DNA of 18,395 bases from Desulfobacterales bacterium (GTDB taxonomy: Bacteria > Desulfobacterota > Desulfobacteria > Desulfobacterales > RPRI01): NCBI GenBank assembly GCA_020052975.1, contig JAGVOC010000369.1, positions 1-18,395 of the forward strand, written 5' to 3'. The notes under the pieces were generated by a model, which ran no database searches, was not told where the DNA came from, and saw only the letters and a list, made by a program, of their open reading frames with translations. Both the position numbers and the translations under genes were made by a program. Below are positions 1 to 7,595 of the stretch, piece after piece. Each line of letters opens with the position of its first letter. Position 1 is the first letter of the stretch.

Positions 1-110
1 CTCATTATGCAAGGCGCGCGAATCTTGAGGAATGAAGCGTACTTATTGGTACGCTGCAATGACGAAAGATGAAGCGCAACACAGCAGAATGACTTTTTAA
101 GAAGCCGTCA
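1..110. repeat. 3' part of a non-coding palindromic repeat element (cut by the window edge)
   Basis: There is no credible ORF here. The right end, at 90-110, reads TGACTTTTTAAGAAGCCGTCA when split as TGACTTTTTAAGAAG plus CCGTCA. It agrees at 17 of 21 positions with the right end of the element at 11115-11277 (11257-11277). A perfect hairpin GCGTAC-TTATTG-GTACGC lies at 37-54. The stretch around 10-32 (CAAGG, GCG, GAAT, AGGAAT) resembles, in the same order, the inner part of the 6832-6975 element read on the minus strand. The element probably begins before base 1. Its type is inferred from the end similarity. Confidence 0.5.
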
Positions 111-264
111 AAATGTAATCTATAAAATTTTTACCCGGCCTTGCTATTTATATTATATTATGGCATTAGAAAGCACTATTTTAACGGTCAGGTCTGTTAT
201 TACATTATTTAAAAATATAAAGCCATTAGAATTTGGCGGATTTATTAAGAGGTTTTAACCGACA
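111..264 (+). other. AT-rich leader upstream of leuS
   Basis: About 150 bases of AT-rich sequence separate the repeat from leuS. I see no T-box, no convincing leader peptide and no unambiguous -35/-10 pair. TTAACG with CATTAT 16 bases downstream is the best of several weak candidates. The purine run AGAGG near 248-253 is the likely leuS ribosome binding site, at a long spacing of about 11 bases. Confidence 0.4.
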
Positions 265-2856
265 ATGGAAGAAAAGTACGATCCGGGAGTTATAGAAACA
301 AAGTGGCAGTCCCGCTGGGATAAATCGGGCCTGTTCAAAGTCTCTGAAGATCTTGAGAAAAAAAAATACTATCTTCTCGAAATGTTCCCTTATCCTTCAG
401 GGAAAATTCACATGGGGCATGTGAGAAATTATACAATAGGAGATGTTGTTGCAAGATATAAGAGAATGCAGGGATTCAATGTACTCCATCCGATGGGATG
501 GGATGCATTCGGAATGCCTGCCGAAAATGCTGCAATATCAAACAAGACGCATCCTGCAATCTGGACATATCAAAATATCGATTACATGCGCATGCAGCTA
601 AAGCGAATGGGTTTTTCCTATGACTGGGACAGAGAGATTGCAACTTGCAGACCGGAGTATTACCGCTGGGAACAGTGGCTTTTCCTAAAGATGCTTGAAA
701 GGGATAATGCTTACAGAAAGGAGTCTTTTGTCAACTGGTGTGATTCTTGCCAAACGGTTCTTGCCAATGAGCAGGTTGAAGCCGGCATGTGCTGGCGATG
801 CGGGAAGTCGGTTCGGCAGAAAAAACTCTGGCAATGGTTTTTTAAAATAACAGATTATGCCCAGGATCTTCTTGCCCACTGTGATATGCTTCCGGGATGG
901 CCGGAAAAGGTCACAACAATGCAGAAAAACTGGATAGGAAAAAGCATGGGAGCTCAAATCCGCTTCCCTGTTGAAAACATGGATGAGGATATCCCTGTTT
1001 TTACAACAAGGCAGGACACTCTTTTCGGGGCAACTTTCATGTGTCTTGCTCCGGAGCATCCCCTTGTAATCAGACTCTCAACGGGAACCAGCGAGGAGAA
1101 AAATGTCCTGGAATTTGTTGAAAAAATATCGTTGCAGGACAGGTCGAACAAGGCAATTGAAAATTATGAAAAGGAAGGCGTCTTTACCGGGGCCTGGTGC
1201 ATTAATCTCGTGAATGGCAGGCGCATGCCGATATATACTGCCAACTTTGCTCTCATGGAATACGGCACCGGTGCTGTCATGTCTGTCCCTGCACACGACC
1301 AGCGGGATTTCGATTTTGCTAAAAAATACGGCATGGAGATTGTGGTTGTGGTCAAGCCTGATGACAGAGACCTTGATCCGGCCACCATGACCGAAGCATA
1401 TACCGGTGATGGAATCATGACTAATTCAGGGCGGTTTAACGGCATCAGCAACAGAAGAGCCCTTGACGAGATTGCGGCTTTTCTTGAAGAAAAAGGTATT
1501 GGGAAAAAAACTGTAAGTTTCAGGTTAAGAGACTGGGGCATATCAAGGCAGCGATACTGGGGGGCGCCGATACCTGTAGTTCATTGCGGCAGCTGCGGAA
1601 TTGTTCCTGTTAATGAAAAGGATCTTCCGATCCTGCTTCCCGAAGATGCAGCCCTGCTTGAAGGCGGACAATCGCCCCTCCCGTTGCTTGACTACTTCAC
1701 AAAAACAAAATGCCCCGGATGCGGGAGGGAGGACGCAAGAAGGGAAACGGATACCATGGATACCTTCGTTGAATCTTCATGGTATTTTGAACGTTACTGC
1801 AGTCCAAAATTTGAAGACGGGCTTTTTGATAAGAAGGCCGTTGATTACTGGATGCCTGTTGACCAGTATATAGGCGGAGTTGAGCATGCTATTTTACATC
1901 TTCTGTATTCAAGGTATTTCACCCGTGTTTTAAAAGATCTCGGGCTTGTTGAATACAAAGAACCTTTCACAAGGCTATTGACCCAGGGCATGGTGTGCAA
2001 GGAGACCGTTTCCTGTCCGGAGCATGGATACTTATTTCCTGAGGAATCTGAAGGGGAATCTGAGGACCGTACATGCAAAAAATGCGGTAAGGAAGTTTCA
2101 ATCGGGCGGGTTGAAAAGATGTCTAAGTCAAAAAGGAATGTCATCGATCCAAATTACCTGCTTGACAAATACGGCGCCGATACGACAAGGCTGTTTTGCC
2201 TTTTTGCAGCACCTCCTGAAAGAGACCTCGAATGGAATGAGCAGGGTGTTGAAGGAGGATACCGTTTTCTCACACGGGTCTGGAGACTTGTAAGAACGTA
2301 CATGGATGTAATAAGAGATGCAGGATCATTTTGTGGTGAACCGGGACAGCTTAAGGGTGATTTGCGGGAAATATACAAGAAGACGCATAACACTATCTAC
2401 AGAGTTACAAATGACATAGAAGAGAGGTTCCATTTCAATACGGCTATAAGTGCTGTAATGGAGCTTGTAAATATGATGTACGGGATTGAGTTAAAAAAAG
2501 ATGTTAAGGAGGAAGCAGGGGTTATTCGGTTCGCAATAGAGTCAATAATACTTCTATTGTCACCGATTGTTCCTCATTTCAGCGAGGAACTCTGGGGAGC
2601 TCTTGGACATAAATCAAGCGTTCTCCTTGCCCCCTGGCCTGTTTACAGAAAGGATGCCCTAATTAAAGATGATATTCTGATAGTGGTTCAGGTTAACGGG
2701 AAACTGAGGAGCAAATTCAGCATGAGTCCCGAGTCCGGAGATGATACAATAAAAGAAAGAGCTTTAACGGACGATAATGTGAAGAAATTCATAAATAACA
2801 AGCAAGTTAAGAAGGTTATCGTTGTAAAGAAAAAGCTTGTAAACATCGTAACATGA
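265..2856 (+). CDS. leuS: Leucine--tRNA ligase (LeuRS)
   Basis: This is a full-length class Ia leucyl-tRNA synthetase of 863 aa, the usual bacterial size; it charges tRNA-Leu in the cytoplasm. Visible landmarks are the HIGH-type motif HMGH at residues 49-52 and a Zn-finger-like set C159-x2-C162 ... C176-x2-C179. The CP1 editing domain has the threonine-rich TTRQDT at 247-252 and the conserved editing aspartate in AHDQRD (D345). GSSWYF-type residues precede the class I core, and KMSKS lies at 618-622. Further Cys pairs occur near 440-490, and a third cluster (C584-x2-H587 ... C604-x2-C607) sits just before KMSKS. The stop overlaps the first possible ATG of the next frame (ATGA at 2853), so leuS and lptE are probably co-transcribed. 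Confidence 0.97.
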   Translation: MEEKYDPGVIETKWQSRWDKSGLFKVSEDLEKKKYYLLEMFPYPSGKIHMGHVRNYTIGDVVARYKRMQGFNVLHPMGWDAFGMPAENAAISNKTHPAIWTYQNIDYMRMQLKRMGFSYDWDREIATCRPEYYRWEQWLFLKMLERDNAYRKESFVNWCDSCQTVLANEQVEAGMCWRCGKSVRQKKLWQWFFKITDYAQDLLAHCDMLPGWPEKVTTMQKNWIGKSMGAQIRFPVENMDEDIPVFTTRQDTLFGATFMCLAPEHPLVIRLSTGTSEEKNVLEFVEKISLQDRSNKAIENYEKEGVFTGAWCINLVNGRRMPIYTANFALMEYGTGAVMSVPAHDQRDFDFAKKYGMEIVVVVKPDDRDLDPATMTEAYTGDGIMTNSGRFNGISNRRALDEIAAFLEEKGIGKKTVSFRLRDWGISRQRYWGAPIPVVHCGSCGIVPVNEKDLPILLPEDAALLEGGQSPLPLLDYFTKTKCPGCGREDARRETDTMDTFVESSWYFERYCSPKFEDGLFDKKAVDYWMPVDQYIGGVEHAILHLLYSRYFTRVLKDLGLVEYKEPFTRLLTQGMVCKETVSCPEHGYLFPEESEGESEDRTCKKCGKEVSIGRVEKMSKSKRNVIDPNYLLDKYGADTTRLFCLFAAPPERDLEWNEQGVEGGYRFLTRVWRLVRTYMDVIRDAGSFCGEPGQLKGDLREIYKKTHNTIYRVTNDIEERFHFNTAISAVMELVNMMYGIELKKDVKEEAGVIRFAIESIILLLSPIVPHFSEELWGALGHKSSVLLAPWPVYRKDALIKDDILIVVQVNGKLRSKFSMSPESGDDTIKERALTDDNVKKFINNKQVKKVIVVKKKLVNIVT

Positions 2857-2873
2857 AACACGGAGGAGTAGTT

Positions 2874-3386
2874 TTGATAAATATAAGGATTGCAGTGCTT
2901 TTAACGGTTATTGCAGGATTTTTGTTTTCTGCATGCGGTTACAGGTTTGCAGGCGGCGGCGATTTGCCTTCGTCGGTAAAAAAAGTAAGCATATCTGTTC
3001 TTGAAAACAAAACCGCTGAAAGCGGAATTGAAAATATTATCACAAATGATCTCATATATGAGTTTACACGAAACGGCAAGGTGGTTGAAAAAAAAGATGA
3101 TGCCGACGCTCATTTAACAGGAACAATCGAATCGGCCAACGATGAAGCAATTTCTCATCGTGGCGATCAAATGTCTCTCGAAAGACGGGTGAATGTTGTT
3201 CTCGATTTGAAATTGATCGGTAAGGACGGAAAAATAATCTGGACTGCGAAAGGGATTGCTTCAGATCAGGCTTTTCGCGTGTTGCCGGACAAGATCGCAA
3301 CTGAAAATGAGAAGCGGAACGCTATTATAGCTCTTTCAAAAAGGCTTGCCGAAAAAGTATATAACAGGCTTACGGATAATTTTTAG
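2874..3386 (+). CDS. lptE: LPS-assembly lipoprotein LptE (LptE/RlpB family)
   Basis: This is the predicted outer-membrane lipoprotein that plugs LptD and helps insert lipopolysaccharide. From the TTG at 2874 it is 170 aa. A hydrophobic signal (IAVLLTVIAGFLFSA) ends in a lipobox-like FSAC, and CGYRFAGGG follows, typical of LptE N-termini. The body keeps the family pattern V-x-V-x-x-F/L-E-N-K-T and the late W-x-A-G-type strand. I chose TTG because a strong Shine-Dalgarno (GGAGGAG, 2862-2868) lies 5 bases before it. An in-frame ATG at 2853 overlaps the leuS stop as ATGA but has no such site and would add seven charged/Gly residues before the signal peptide. In many proteobacteria holA (DNA polymerase III delta) follows lptE; it is absent here. 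Confidence 0.82.
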   Translation: MINIRIAVLLTVIAGFLFSACGYRFAGGGDLPSSVKKVSISVLENKTAESGIENIITNDLIYEFTRNGKVVEKKDDADAHLTGTIESANDEAISHRGDQMSLERRVNVVLDLKLIGKDGKIIWTAKGIASDQAFRVLPDKIATENEKRNAIIALSKRLAEKVYNRLTDNF

Positions 3387-3412
3387 CTCATATTGACCGG
3401 ACTGCTTACCGC

Positions 3413-3469
3413 AAGCCCCGCCTTTTAAGCGGGGTCAAGGGCTGCCCCGCTCTTCAGAGCAGGGGGCTT
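3413..3469. terminator. GC-rich nested hairpins between lptE and rpsT
   Basis: Two hairpins lie side by side. One is CCCCGC / GCGGGG (3416-3421 with 3429-3434). The other is CCCC-GCTC / GAGC-A-GGGG (3445-3452 with 3457-3465, one bulged A). An enclosing pair AAGCCCC / GGGGCTT (3413-3419 with 3463-3469) could replace parts of both. It lies between convergent genes and may end lptE transcription, but no clean T-run follows. It may equally be a repeat unit. Confidence 0.4.
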
Positions 3470-3495
3470 CCCTTTGAGACGAAGAAGATAAAAGC

Positions 3496-3524
3496 TTTGC
3501 CGGAAAAGAAAAAAATCCGGCAAA
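3496..3524 (-). terminator. Candidate Rho-independent terminator of rpsT
   Basis: A perfect 9-bp inverted repeat TTTGCCGGA / TCCGGCAAA (3496-3504 with 3516-3524) begins about 10 bases beyond the rpsT stop. Read on the minus strand, the loop is T-rich and CTTTTATC follows soon after the stem. The tail is short of T's, so the call is moderate. Confidence 0.5.
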
Positions 3525-3533
3525 ACATAATAA

Positions 3534-3800
3534 TTAATTGACAGAATTTACGAGTTTAGAAAGGCGGGATATTTTTCGTGCTGCAGTTCTTTTGTGAATG
3601 ATACCTTTCTTTGCCGCCTTGTCGATTACCGACTTTGCGGTATCGAGTCTTTTAACTGCAGATTCCTTATCCTCTTTGTTATTTGCCGCAGTTCTCAAAT
3701 CCTTAACAGTGTTCTTTACAGTAGTCTTAGAAGACTTGTTGCGCAGGCGCCTGTTTTCATTTTGCCGTGCACGTTTTAAAGCAGATTTATGATTTGCCAA
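3534..3800 (-). CDS. rpsT: 30S ribosomal protein S20
   Basis: This is an 88-aa, strongly basic protein beginning MANHKSALKRARQNENRR, the unmistakable S20 N-terminus, and of normal length. S20 binds 16S rRNA early in 30S assembly. The start codon is TTG (minus strand, 3800-3798), not ATG. A strong Shine-Dalgarno AAGGAG (3813-3808) sits 7 bases upstream, and no alternative start gives the conserved MANHKSA. The E. coli rpsT also starts with UUG, where the weak codon is part of autogenous control by S20; carry-over of that control to this organism is inference. The gene is single, divergent from murJ, with its own promoter. Confidence 0.97.
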   Translation of the reverse strand: MANHKSALKRARQNENRRLRNKSSKTTVKNTVKDLRTAANNKEDKESAVKRLDTAKSVIDKAAKKGIIHKRTAARKISRLSKLVNSVN

Positions 3801-3838
3801 AATTGTACTCCTTATTGTTAATTTTTTTTAAGAGCGCT

Positions 3839-3867
3839 TTATTACAAAATAGTATACAGCCTGTCAA
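3839..3867 (-). promoter_or_regulatory. Sigma70-type promoter of rpsT
   Basis: On the minus strand, TTGACA (3867-3862) is followed after exactly 17 bases by TAATAA (3844-3839). The predicted start lies roughly 30 bases before the TTG codon of rpsT, which suits a short ribosomal-protein leader. The -35 is perfect and the -10 moderate. Confidence 0.6.
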
Positions 3868-3928
3868 GGGATATTAGATTAAATCGGAATGAATTTGCAA
3901 CCTGTTTTATTTTGAGCGGGAAATATTT

Positions 3929-5506
3929 ATGCCTGAGTTGGAAAAAATCCGTTTGACAAAAGCAGCGGGTGTCGTGAGCGGGGCTACGCTGCTAAGCCGT
4001 ATATTAGGATTTATAAGAGATATTGTAATAGCAAGGTATTTTGGTGCCGGTCTTTATTCGGATGCTTTTTTTGTGGCATTCAGAATACCCAATATCTTTC
4101 GCAGGCTATTTGCAGAAGGTTCACTAAGTATATCTTTCATACCTGTCTTTTCGGAATACCTTGCAAAGAAGGGAAAAGATGAAGCCTTCAGCCTTGCAGG
4201 ATCTGCAGTACGTCTCTTATCAGTCATCCTTGTTGCTGTTACAATTACAGGAATAATTATTTCTCCTATTATAGTGCGGCTGATAGCGCCGGGTTTTACG
4301 GATGATCCTGATAAATACTCACTTACAGTTTCCCTTACCCGCATCATGTTCCCTTACATTTTTTTTATATGTCTTACGGCTCTGTTCATGGGAATACTGA
4401 ATGTGCTTGGTAATTTTGCGGCGCCGGCTTTTGCGCCGGCCCTGTTGAATGTTTCAATGATAATGGCGCTATTATTTGTTTCTCCCCACACAGGAGAGTC
4501 TGCCAGAATACTTGCTTTTGGTGTGCTGGTGGGAGGTTTTCTCCAGCTTATGCTTCAGGTCCCGTTTATTATAAAAAAAGGCGTATATTTTTGGAATAAT
4601 GCCGGAATATACCATACTGGTCTTAAAAAGATAGGGGTACTCATGTTCCCGGCGATATTTGGTGCTGCGGTATATCAGATAAACATATTTATCGGAACAA
4701 TTCTGGCATCGGTTCTGCCTGAGGGCAGTGTTTCTTATCTGTATTATGCTGACAGGCTTGTTCAGTTTCCATTAGGGATTTTTGCCATTGCTGCCGCAAC
4801 GGCAATATTTCCTTCCCTTTCCAGGCAGGCATCTGAAAATGATATGACAGCAGTTAGGGATACTTTTTCCTATTCAATGAGAATGGTATTTTTTATTACC
4901 TTACCTTGTATGGTGGGCCTTATCGTCTTAAGAGAGCCAATTATTATGCTACTTTTTAAAAGAGGTGAGTTTAATACCCAAACCGTAAGATTGACTGCCC
5001 AGGCCCTTTTATATTATAGTACCGGATTATGGGCTTTTTCATCTGTTAGAATAATTATTTTGGTATTTTATGCTTTAAATGACACAAAGACGCCGGTTCG
5101 GATTGCTGTTGTATCTTTGTTGACAAATATTGTTTTAAGCCTTCTGCTTATGATCCCCCTTAAACACGGAGGGCTTGCTTTGGCGAATTCTTTATCTTCA
5201 ATACTGAACGTAATTCTTCTGTTACGTGCCCTTGGAATAAAATTAGGGCCTTTGGATGAGAATAAGCTAAAAGAATCGGTTATAAAAATTGCGGCATGTT
5301 CGGTGATTATGGGTGGAATTGTCTGGACGGTTGCATCAGTTGTTCTCCCTGCGGAAAATATATCTTCCAGCAGGCTCTTTCTAAGTGTAAGCTGTTGCAT
5401 ATTAACCGGAATTATATCTTATGGTTTTTTTTCCTATTTGTTTAATAGAAATGAGATTAGAACTTTATATGCAAGAGCCAGAAGGGATGTAATAAAAGGT
5501 GACTAA
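3929..5506 (+). CDS. murJ: Lipid II flippase MurJ (MviN family)
   Basis: This is a 525-aa polytopic inner-membrane protein of the MOP exporter superfamily that moves lipid II across the membrane for peptidoglycan synthesis. The N-terminus carries the family signature: KAAGVVSGATLLSRILGF, then RD, then ARYFGAG, SDAFFVAFRIPN and FRRLFAEGSLS. Hydrophobic segments recur throughout, consistent with about 14 helices, and FAIAAATAIFPSLS near residue 285 matches the second half of the family. The length is normal. The start ATG is preceded by a weak GAGCGGG. The 3' end overlaps the next gene by 8 bases, so the two are translationally linked. It is divergent from rpsT. Confidence 0.95.
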   Translation: MPELEKIRLTKAAGVVSGATLLSRILGFIRDIVIARYFGAGLYSDAFFVAFRIPNIFRRLFAEGSLSISFIPVFSEYLAKKGKDEAFSLAGSAVRLLSVILVAVTITGIIISPIIVRLIAPGFTDDPDKYSLTVSLTRIMFPYIFFICLTALFMGILNVLGNFAAPAFAPALLNVSMIMALLFVSPHTGESARILAFGVLVGGFLQLMLQVPFIIKKGVYFWNNAGIYHTGLKKIGVLMFPAIFGAAVYQINIFIGTILASVLPEGSVSYLYYADRLVQFPLGIFAIAAATAIFPSLSRQASENDMTAVRDTFSYSMRMVFFITLPCMVGLIVLREPIIMLLFKRGEFNTQTVRLTAQALLYYSTGLWAFSSVRIIILVFYALNDTKTPVRIAVVSLLTNIVLSLLLMIPLKHGGLALANSLSSILNVILLLRALGIKLGPLDENKLKESVIKIAACSVIMGGIVWTVASVVLPAENISSSRLFLSVSCCILTGIISYGFFSYLFNRNEIRTLYARARRDVIKGD

Positions 5507-5813
5507 AAAGCATAAAATACTAATTGGTATCGGGCTTGTTGTGATATTTTCATTTCTTTTGCTGATATTTTTTGGAGATAATACCCTGCTTGAGCTGAAC
5601 CAGCTGAAAAGAGACAGGAACCTTTTAATAAAGATGAATGAAGAGCTTGTCCGCCAGAATGATTTAATGTATAATGAGATAGAAAGGTTAAAACACGATC
5701 CGAAATATATAGAAAATGTTGCAAGGCAGGAATTGGGCATGATCGGTAAAAACGAGATCATATTTAAAATTGATAATACTAATGATGCCGGTAAGCCTGA
5801 AAAAGTTAAATAG
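5499..5813 (+). CDS. ftsB: Septum formation initiator, FtsB/DivIC family
   Basis: This is a 104-aa bitopic protein. It has a short basic N-terminus, one membrane helix (about residues 8-25), a coiled coil (about 28-66, with L/N heptads), and a family-typical C-terminal segment DPKYIENVARQELGMIGKNE. FtsB/DivIC joins FtsL and FtsQ/DivIB in the division complex that activates septal peptidoglycan synthesis. The start is GTG at 5499, inside the last codons of murJ, an 8-base overlap that indicates coupling with the lipid II flippase. Family assignment is secure; whether it is called FtsB or DivIC cannot be settled from sequence alone. Confidence 0.85.
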   Translation: MTKKHKILIGIGLVVIFSFLLLIFFGDNTLLELNQLKRDRNLLIKMNEELVRQNDLMYNEIERLKHDPKYIENVARQELGMIGKNEIIFKIDNTNDAGKPEKVK

Positions 5814-5882
5814 AAGCTTTTGATATGTTTTTATAAAATGTTTTTAATTAATATCAAATAATAATTTGGAGGGAAGGCAGGA

Positions 5883-6164
5883 ATGGATGAGGTAAGTGAT
5901 TTAAATACAGTAACTATGGCGAAAATATATGCCAGGCAGGGATTATATGACAATGCTGCCGAAATATATAACAAATTGTTGGAACAGGATCCGGGCAGGC
6001 ACGACATTTCAGATGCCCTTTTAGAACTTGAGAAAATGAAGTCTGCGAGCGATAAGGAACTTAAAAAAAGCCTTGTTCCTTTATTCAGTAAGTGGTTTGA
6101 CCTTGCCTTATGTTGTAACAGGCTTGGATTGCTAAAAAAACTCAATAAAATGCATAATTCTTAA
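5883..6164 (+). CDS. Small protein with one TPR-like motif, function unknown
   Basis: This is a 93-aa soluble protein. Residues about 11-45 (TMAKIYARQGLYDNAAEIYN and KLLEQDP) form a single tetratricopeptide-like helix pair. A linker rich in K and E follows, then a basic amphipathic tail (LFSKWFDLALCC, LLKKLNK). An excellent Shine-Dalgarno, GGAGGGAAGG (5868-5877), precedes the ATG. It lies 69 bases after the FtsB-like gene and 30 bases before yqgE on the same strand, so it probably belongs to that unit. It may be an adaptor or scaffold protein, but one TPR is too little to name a partner. Confidence 0.75.
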   Translation: MDEVSDLNTVTMAKIYARQGLYDNAAEIYNKLLEQDPGRHDISDALLELEKMKSASDKELKKSLVPLFSKWFDLALCCNRLGLLKKLNKMHNS

Positions 6165-6194
6165 GAATTGTAACAAAACATTCCTGGAGCGAAT

Positions 6195-6764
6195 ATGGAA
6201 GATGACTTGCAGGTTACCCTTAGGGGAAATTTTCTTTTAGCCATGCCTGCTCTTGCTGATCCTCATTTTTACAGGACAGTAACTTGTATTTCTGAACACA
6301 ATTCGGAAGGTGCGCTTGGAATAATCATAAACAGGATGACTTCCTCTCTTACCGGGAAGGATATTTTTGATGAACTTAATATCGAGCATATCCCGGAGGC
6401 TGATTCAATACCCGTATATATCGGTGGGCCGGTTCATACAGGTGAAATATTCATACTCCATTCGGCACCGTTTACATGGAGGGGTTGTTTCATGATTACC
6501 CAGCATCTTGCCATGAGCAACACAATGGACATACTCCAGGCTATTGCAGAAGGAAATGGGCCCATATCTTATATTATTGCGCTTGGGTGTGCCGGGTGGG
6601 GGCCGGGCCAGCTTGAATCAGAGATAAAGGAAAATTCATGGCTTACCTGTTCAGTATCAGAGGAAATCATTTTTAAATTACCCGCTGAAATCCGGTGGGA
6701 AGAGACTGTGAAAAAAATGGGAATAGACCCCGCACTCCTTTCTGCAACAGCAGGACATGCGTGA
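6195..6764 (+). CDS. yqgE: YqgE/AlgH family protein (UPF0301)
   Basis: This is a 189-aa cytoplasmic protein of normal family length. Recognisable family blocks are GNFLLAMPALADPHFYRTV, then EGALGIIINR, PVYIGGPV, and the glycine-rich ALGCAGWGPGQLESEIKENSW with the late W. The family is widespread, is linked by name to alginate regulation (AlgH) in Pseudomonas, and has no settled biochemical role. The ATG follows GGAG (6186-6189) by 5 bases. It is the last gene of the murJ unit; a repeat element begins 67 bases after the stop. Confidence 0.93.
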   Translation: MEDDLQVTLRGNFLLAMPALADPHFYRTVTCISEHNSEGALGIIINRMTSSLTGKDIFDELNIEHIPEADSIPVYIGGPVHTGEIFILHSAPFTWRGCFMITQHLAMSNTMDILQAIAEGNGPISYIIALGCAGWGPGQLESEIKENSWLTCSVSEEIIFKLPAEIRWEETVKKMGIDPALLSATAGHA

Positions 6765-6831
6765 TTTTTTCTGTTATCGGCTATAGTTGTTTATAATTAA
6801 TATACTCCACTTTGTCATTATCCTTTTATAT

Positions 6832-6975
6832 TGAGACCGTTGCATAACATCCCCTTTCGCCCAATTACTGCGTCAGACTCAAATTTTAATCCTCGAAATA
6901 CTCGATGTATTCCTGTGGTTAAAATTCTCGCCTTCCTTGTACTTTGACAAAATTGGATATTCTTCAACGGTCTCA
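6832..6975. repeat. MITE-like palindromic element with TGAGACC ends
   Basis: This 144-bp element has imperfect 21-bp terminal inverted repeats. The left end is TGAGACCGTTGCATAACATCC and the right end, read inward on the other strand, is TGAGACCGTTGAAGAATATCC (18 of 21 match). Nested inner pairs follow (TTTTAA / TTAAAA, then AATAC-TCGAT-GTATT at the centre), so the whole element can fold on itself. TAT flanks both sides, a possible 3-bp target duplication. It encodes no protein. Both ends recur at 16055-16255. It ends two bases before the stop codon of the 48-aa minus-strand gene. Confidence 0.72.
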
Positions 6976-6977
6976 TA

Positions 6978-7124
6978 TTATTCCTCATCTTTTGCTTTTG
7001 TTTTTGGCTTCTTCTTTTTAAGACATATCTTGTCTTTTCTTACAAAAGCACAAAGCTTCGGATTGTAATATTCTTTGCAATTTAATGGGTTATATAGCGG
7101 GCATTCAGGATGTTTTTTTGACAT
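6978..7124 (-). CDS. Small four-cysteine basic protein, function unknown
   Basis: This is a 48-aa protein starting MSKKHPECPLYNPLNC. Cysteines lie at 8, 16, 25 and 34, evenly spaced (8, 9, 9), with NCKEYYNPKLCAF between them and a Lys-rich tail KKKKPKTKAKDEE. The spacing could suit metal binding, but no CxxC knuckle is present, so this is not a classical zinc ribbon. The frame extends 17 residues further upstream, but the added part is unlike a protein start, and AGAAGGA precedes the ATG chosen here at about 9 bases. The gene is isolated between repeat elements 6832-6975 and 7183-7348. I do not know its function. Confidence 0.6.
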   Translation of the reverse strand: MSKKHPECPLYNPLNCKEYYNPKLCAFVRKDKICLKKKKPKTKAKDEE

Positions 7125-7182
7125 AACCTGTTTTCCTTCTAAAAATATGAATTTCAATAAATGAAACGAAAGCAACCAATTT

Positions 7183-7348
7183 TGATACCTTCGTAAAAAG
7201 TCACAAAACGCCTTTTTACTTGGCGGGAAATCCGCCTGAGGCGGACTCTCCCGCCGCTTGAAGTAAATTCAAGCGGTTCCACTCCGCCTAAGGCGGACCA
7301 GGGCTTAATCGCCCTCGACCTGTTGATGGACTTTTTACGAGTCCATCA
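7183..7348. repeat. MITE-like palindromic element with TCGTAAAAAGTC ends, copy A
   Basis: This 166-bp element is nearly identical to the reverse complement of 11115-11277. Its ends are inverted repeats of the form TGAT-N4-TCGTAAAAAGTC (7183-7202 and, inverted, 7328-7348). Inside are a stem GGCGGGA ... TCCCGCC type fold, CCGCTTGAA / TTCAAGCGG, and two TCCGCC-N3-GGCGGA palindromes (7231-7245, 7283-7297); copy B has only the first. ATTT flanks both sides, a possible target duplication in AT-rich sequence. There is no ORF and no transposase. Confidence 0.75.
7283..7297. repeat. 15-bp palindrome TCCGCC-TAA-GGCGGA
   Basis: This unit is present in copy A of the element but absent at the equivalent place in copy B, where unrelated G-rich sequence stands. 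The same unit with a different 3-base centre occurs at 7231-7245 (TGA), 11215-11229 (TCA) and 16174-16188 (AGT). Confidence 0.6.
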
Positions 7349-7595
7349 ATTTTAATCTTAAATCTAAATAATTATTAATGCCATGCTTTCCTGTTCAGGT
7401 TCTATACTTTGTATTTCATATCATAAAATCTTATAATTTACAAGATATTGCCATATTTTTAATATTTGATTCTGAAGACCCTGTTTTCGCACGTTGCTTA
7501 CAATTAAGGATAGCTGTATGATCTTATAAAAAGAGTCTTCGGATGATGGACGTGAGAAGGGAAATGAATAAATTATTGAAGTTTATTCAGGCAAA
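7349..7595. other. AT-rich gap with no gene
   Basis: About 250 bases lie between copy A and the end of the YcaO-TPR gene. I see no ORF with a ribosome site. A weak AT stem TGAATAAA / TTTATTCA (7565-7572 with 7582-7589) sits just after the YcaO-TPR stop and might assist termination on the minus strand. Otherwise I recognise nothing. Confidence 0.35.

Noticed and set aside
111..264. T-box or leader-peptide attenuator before leuS
   Set aside because: There is no T-box sequence, no run of Leu codons in a short frame and no terminator/antiterminator pair.
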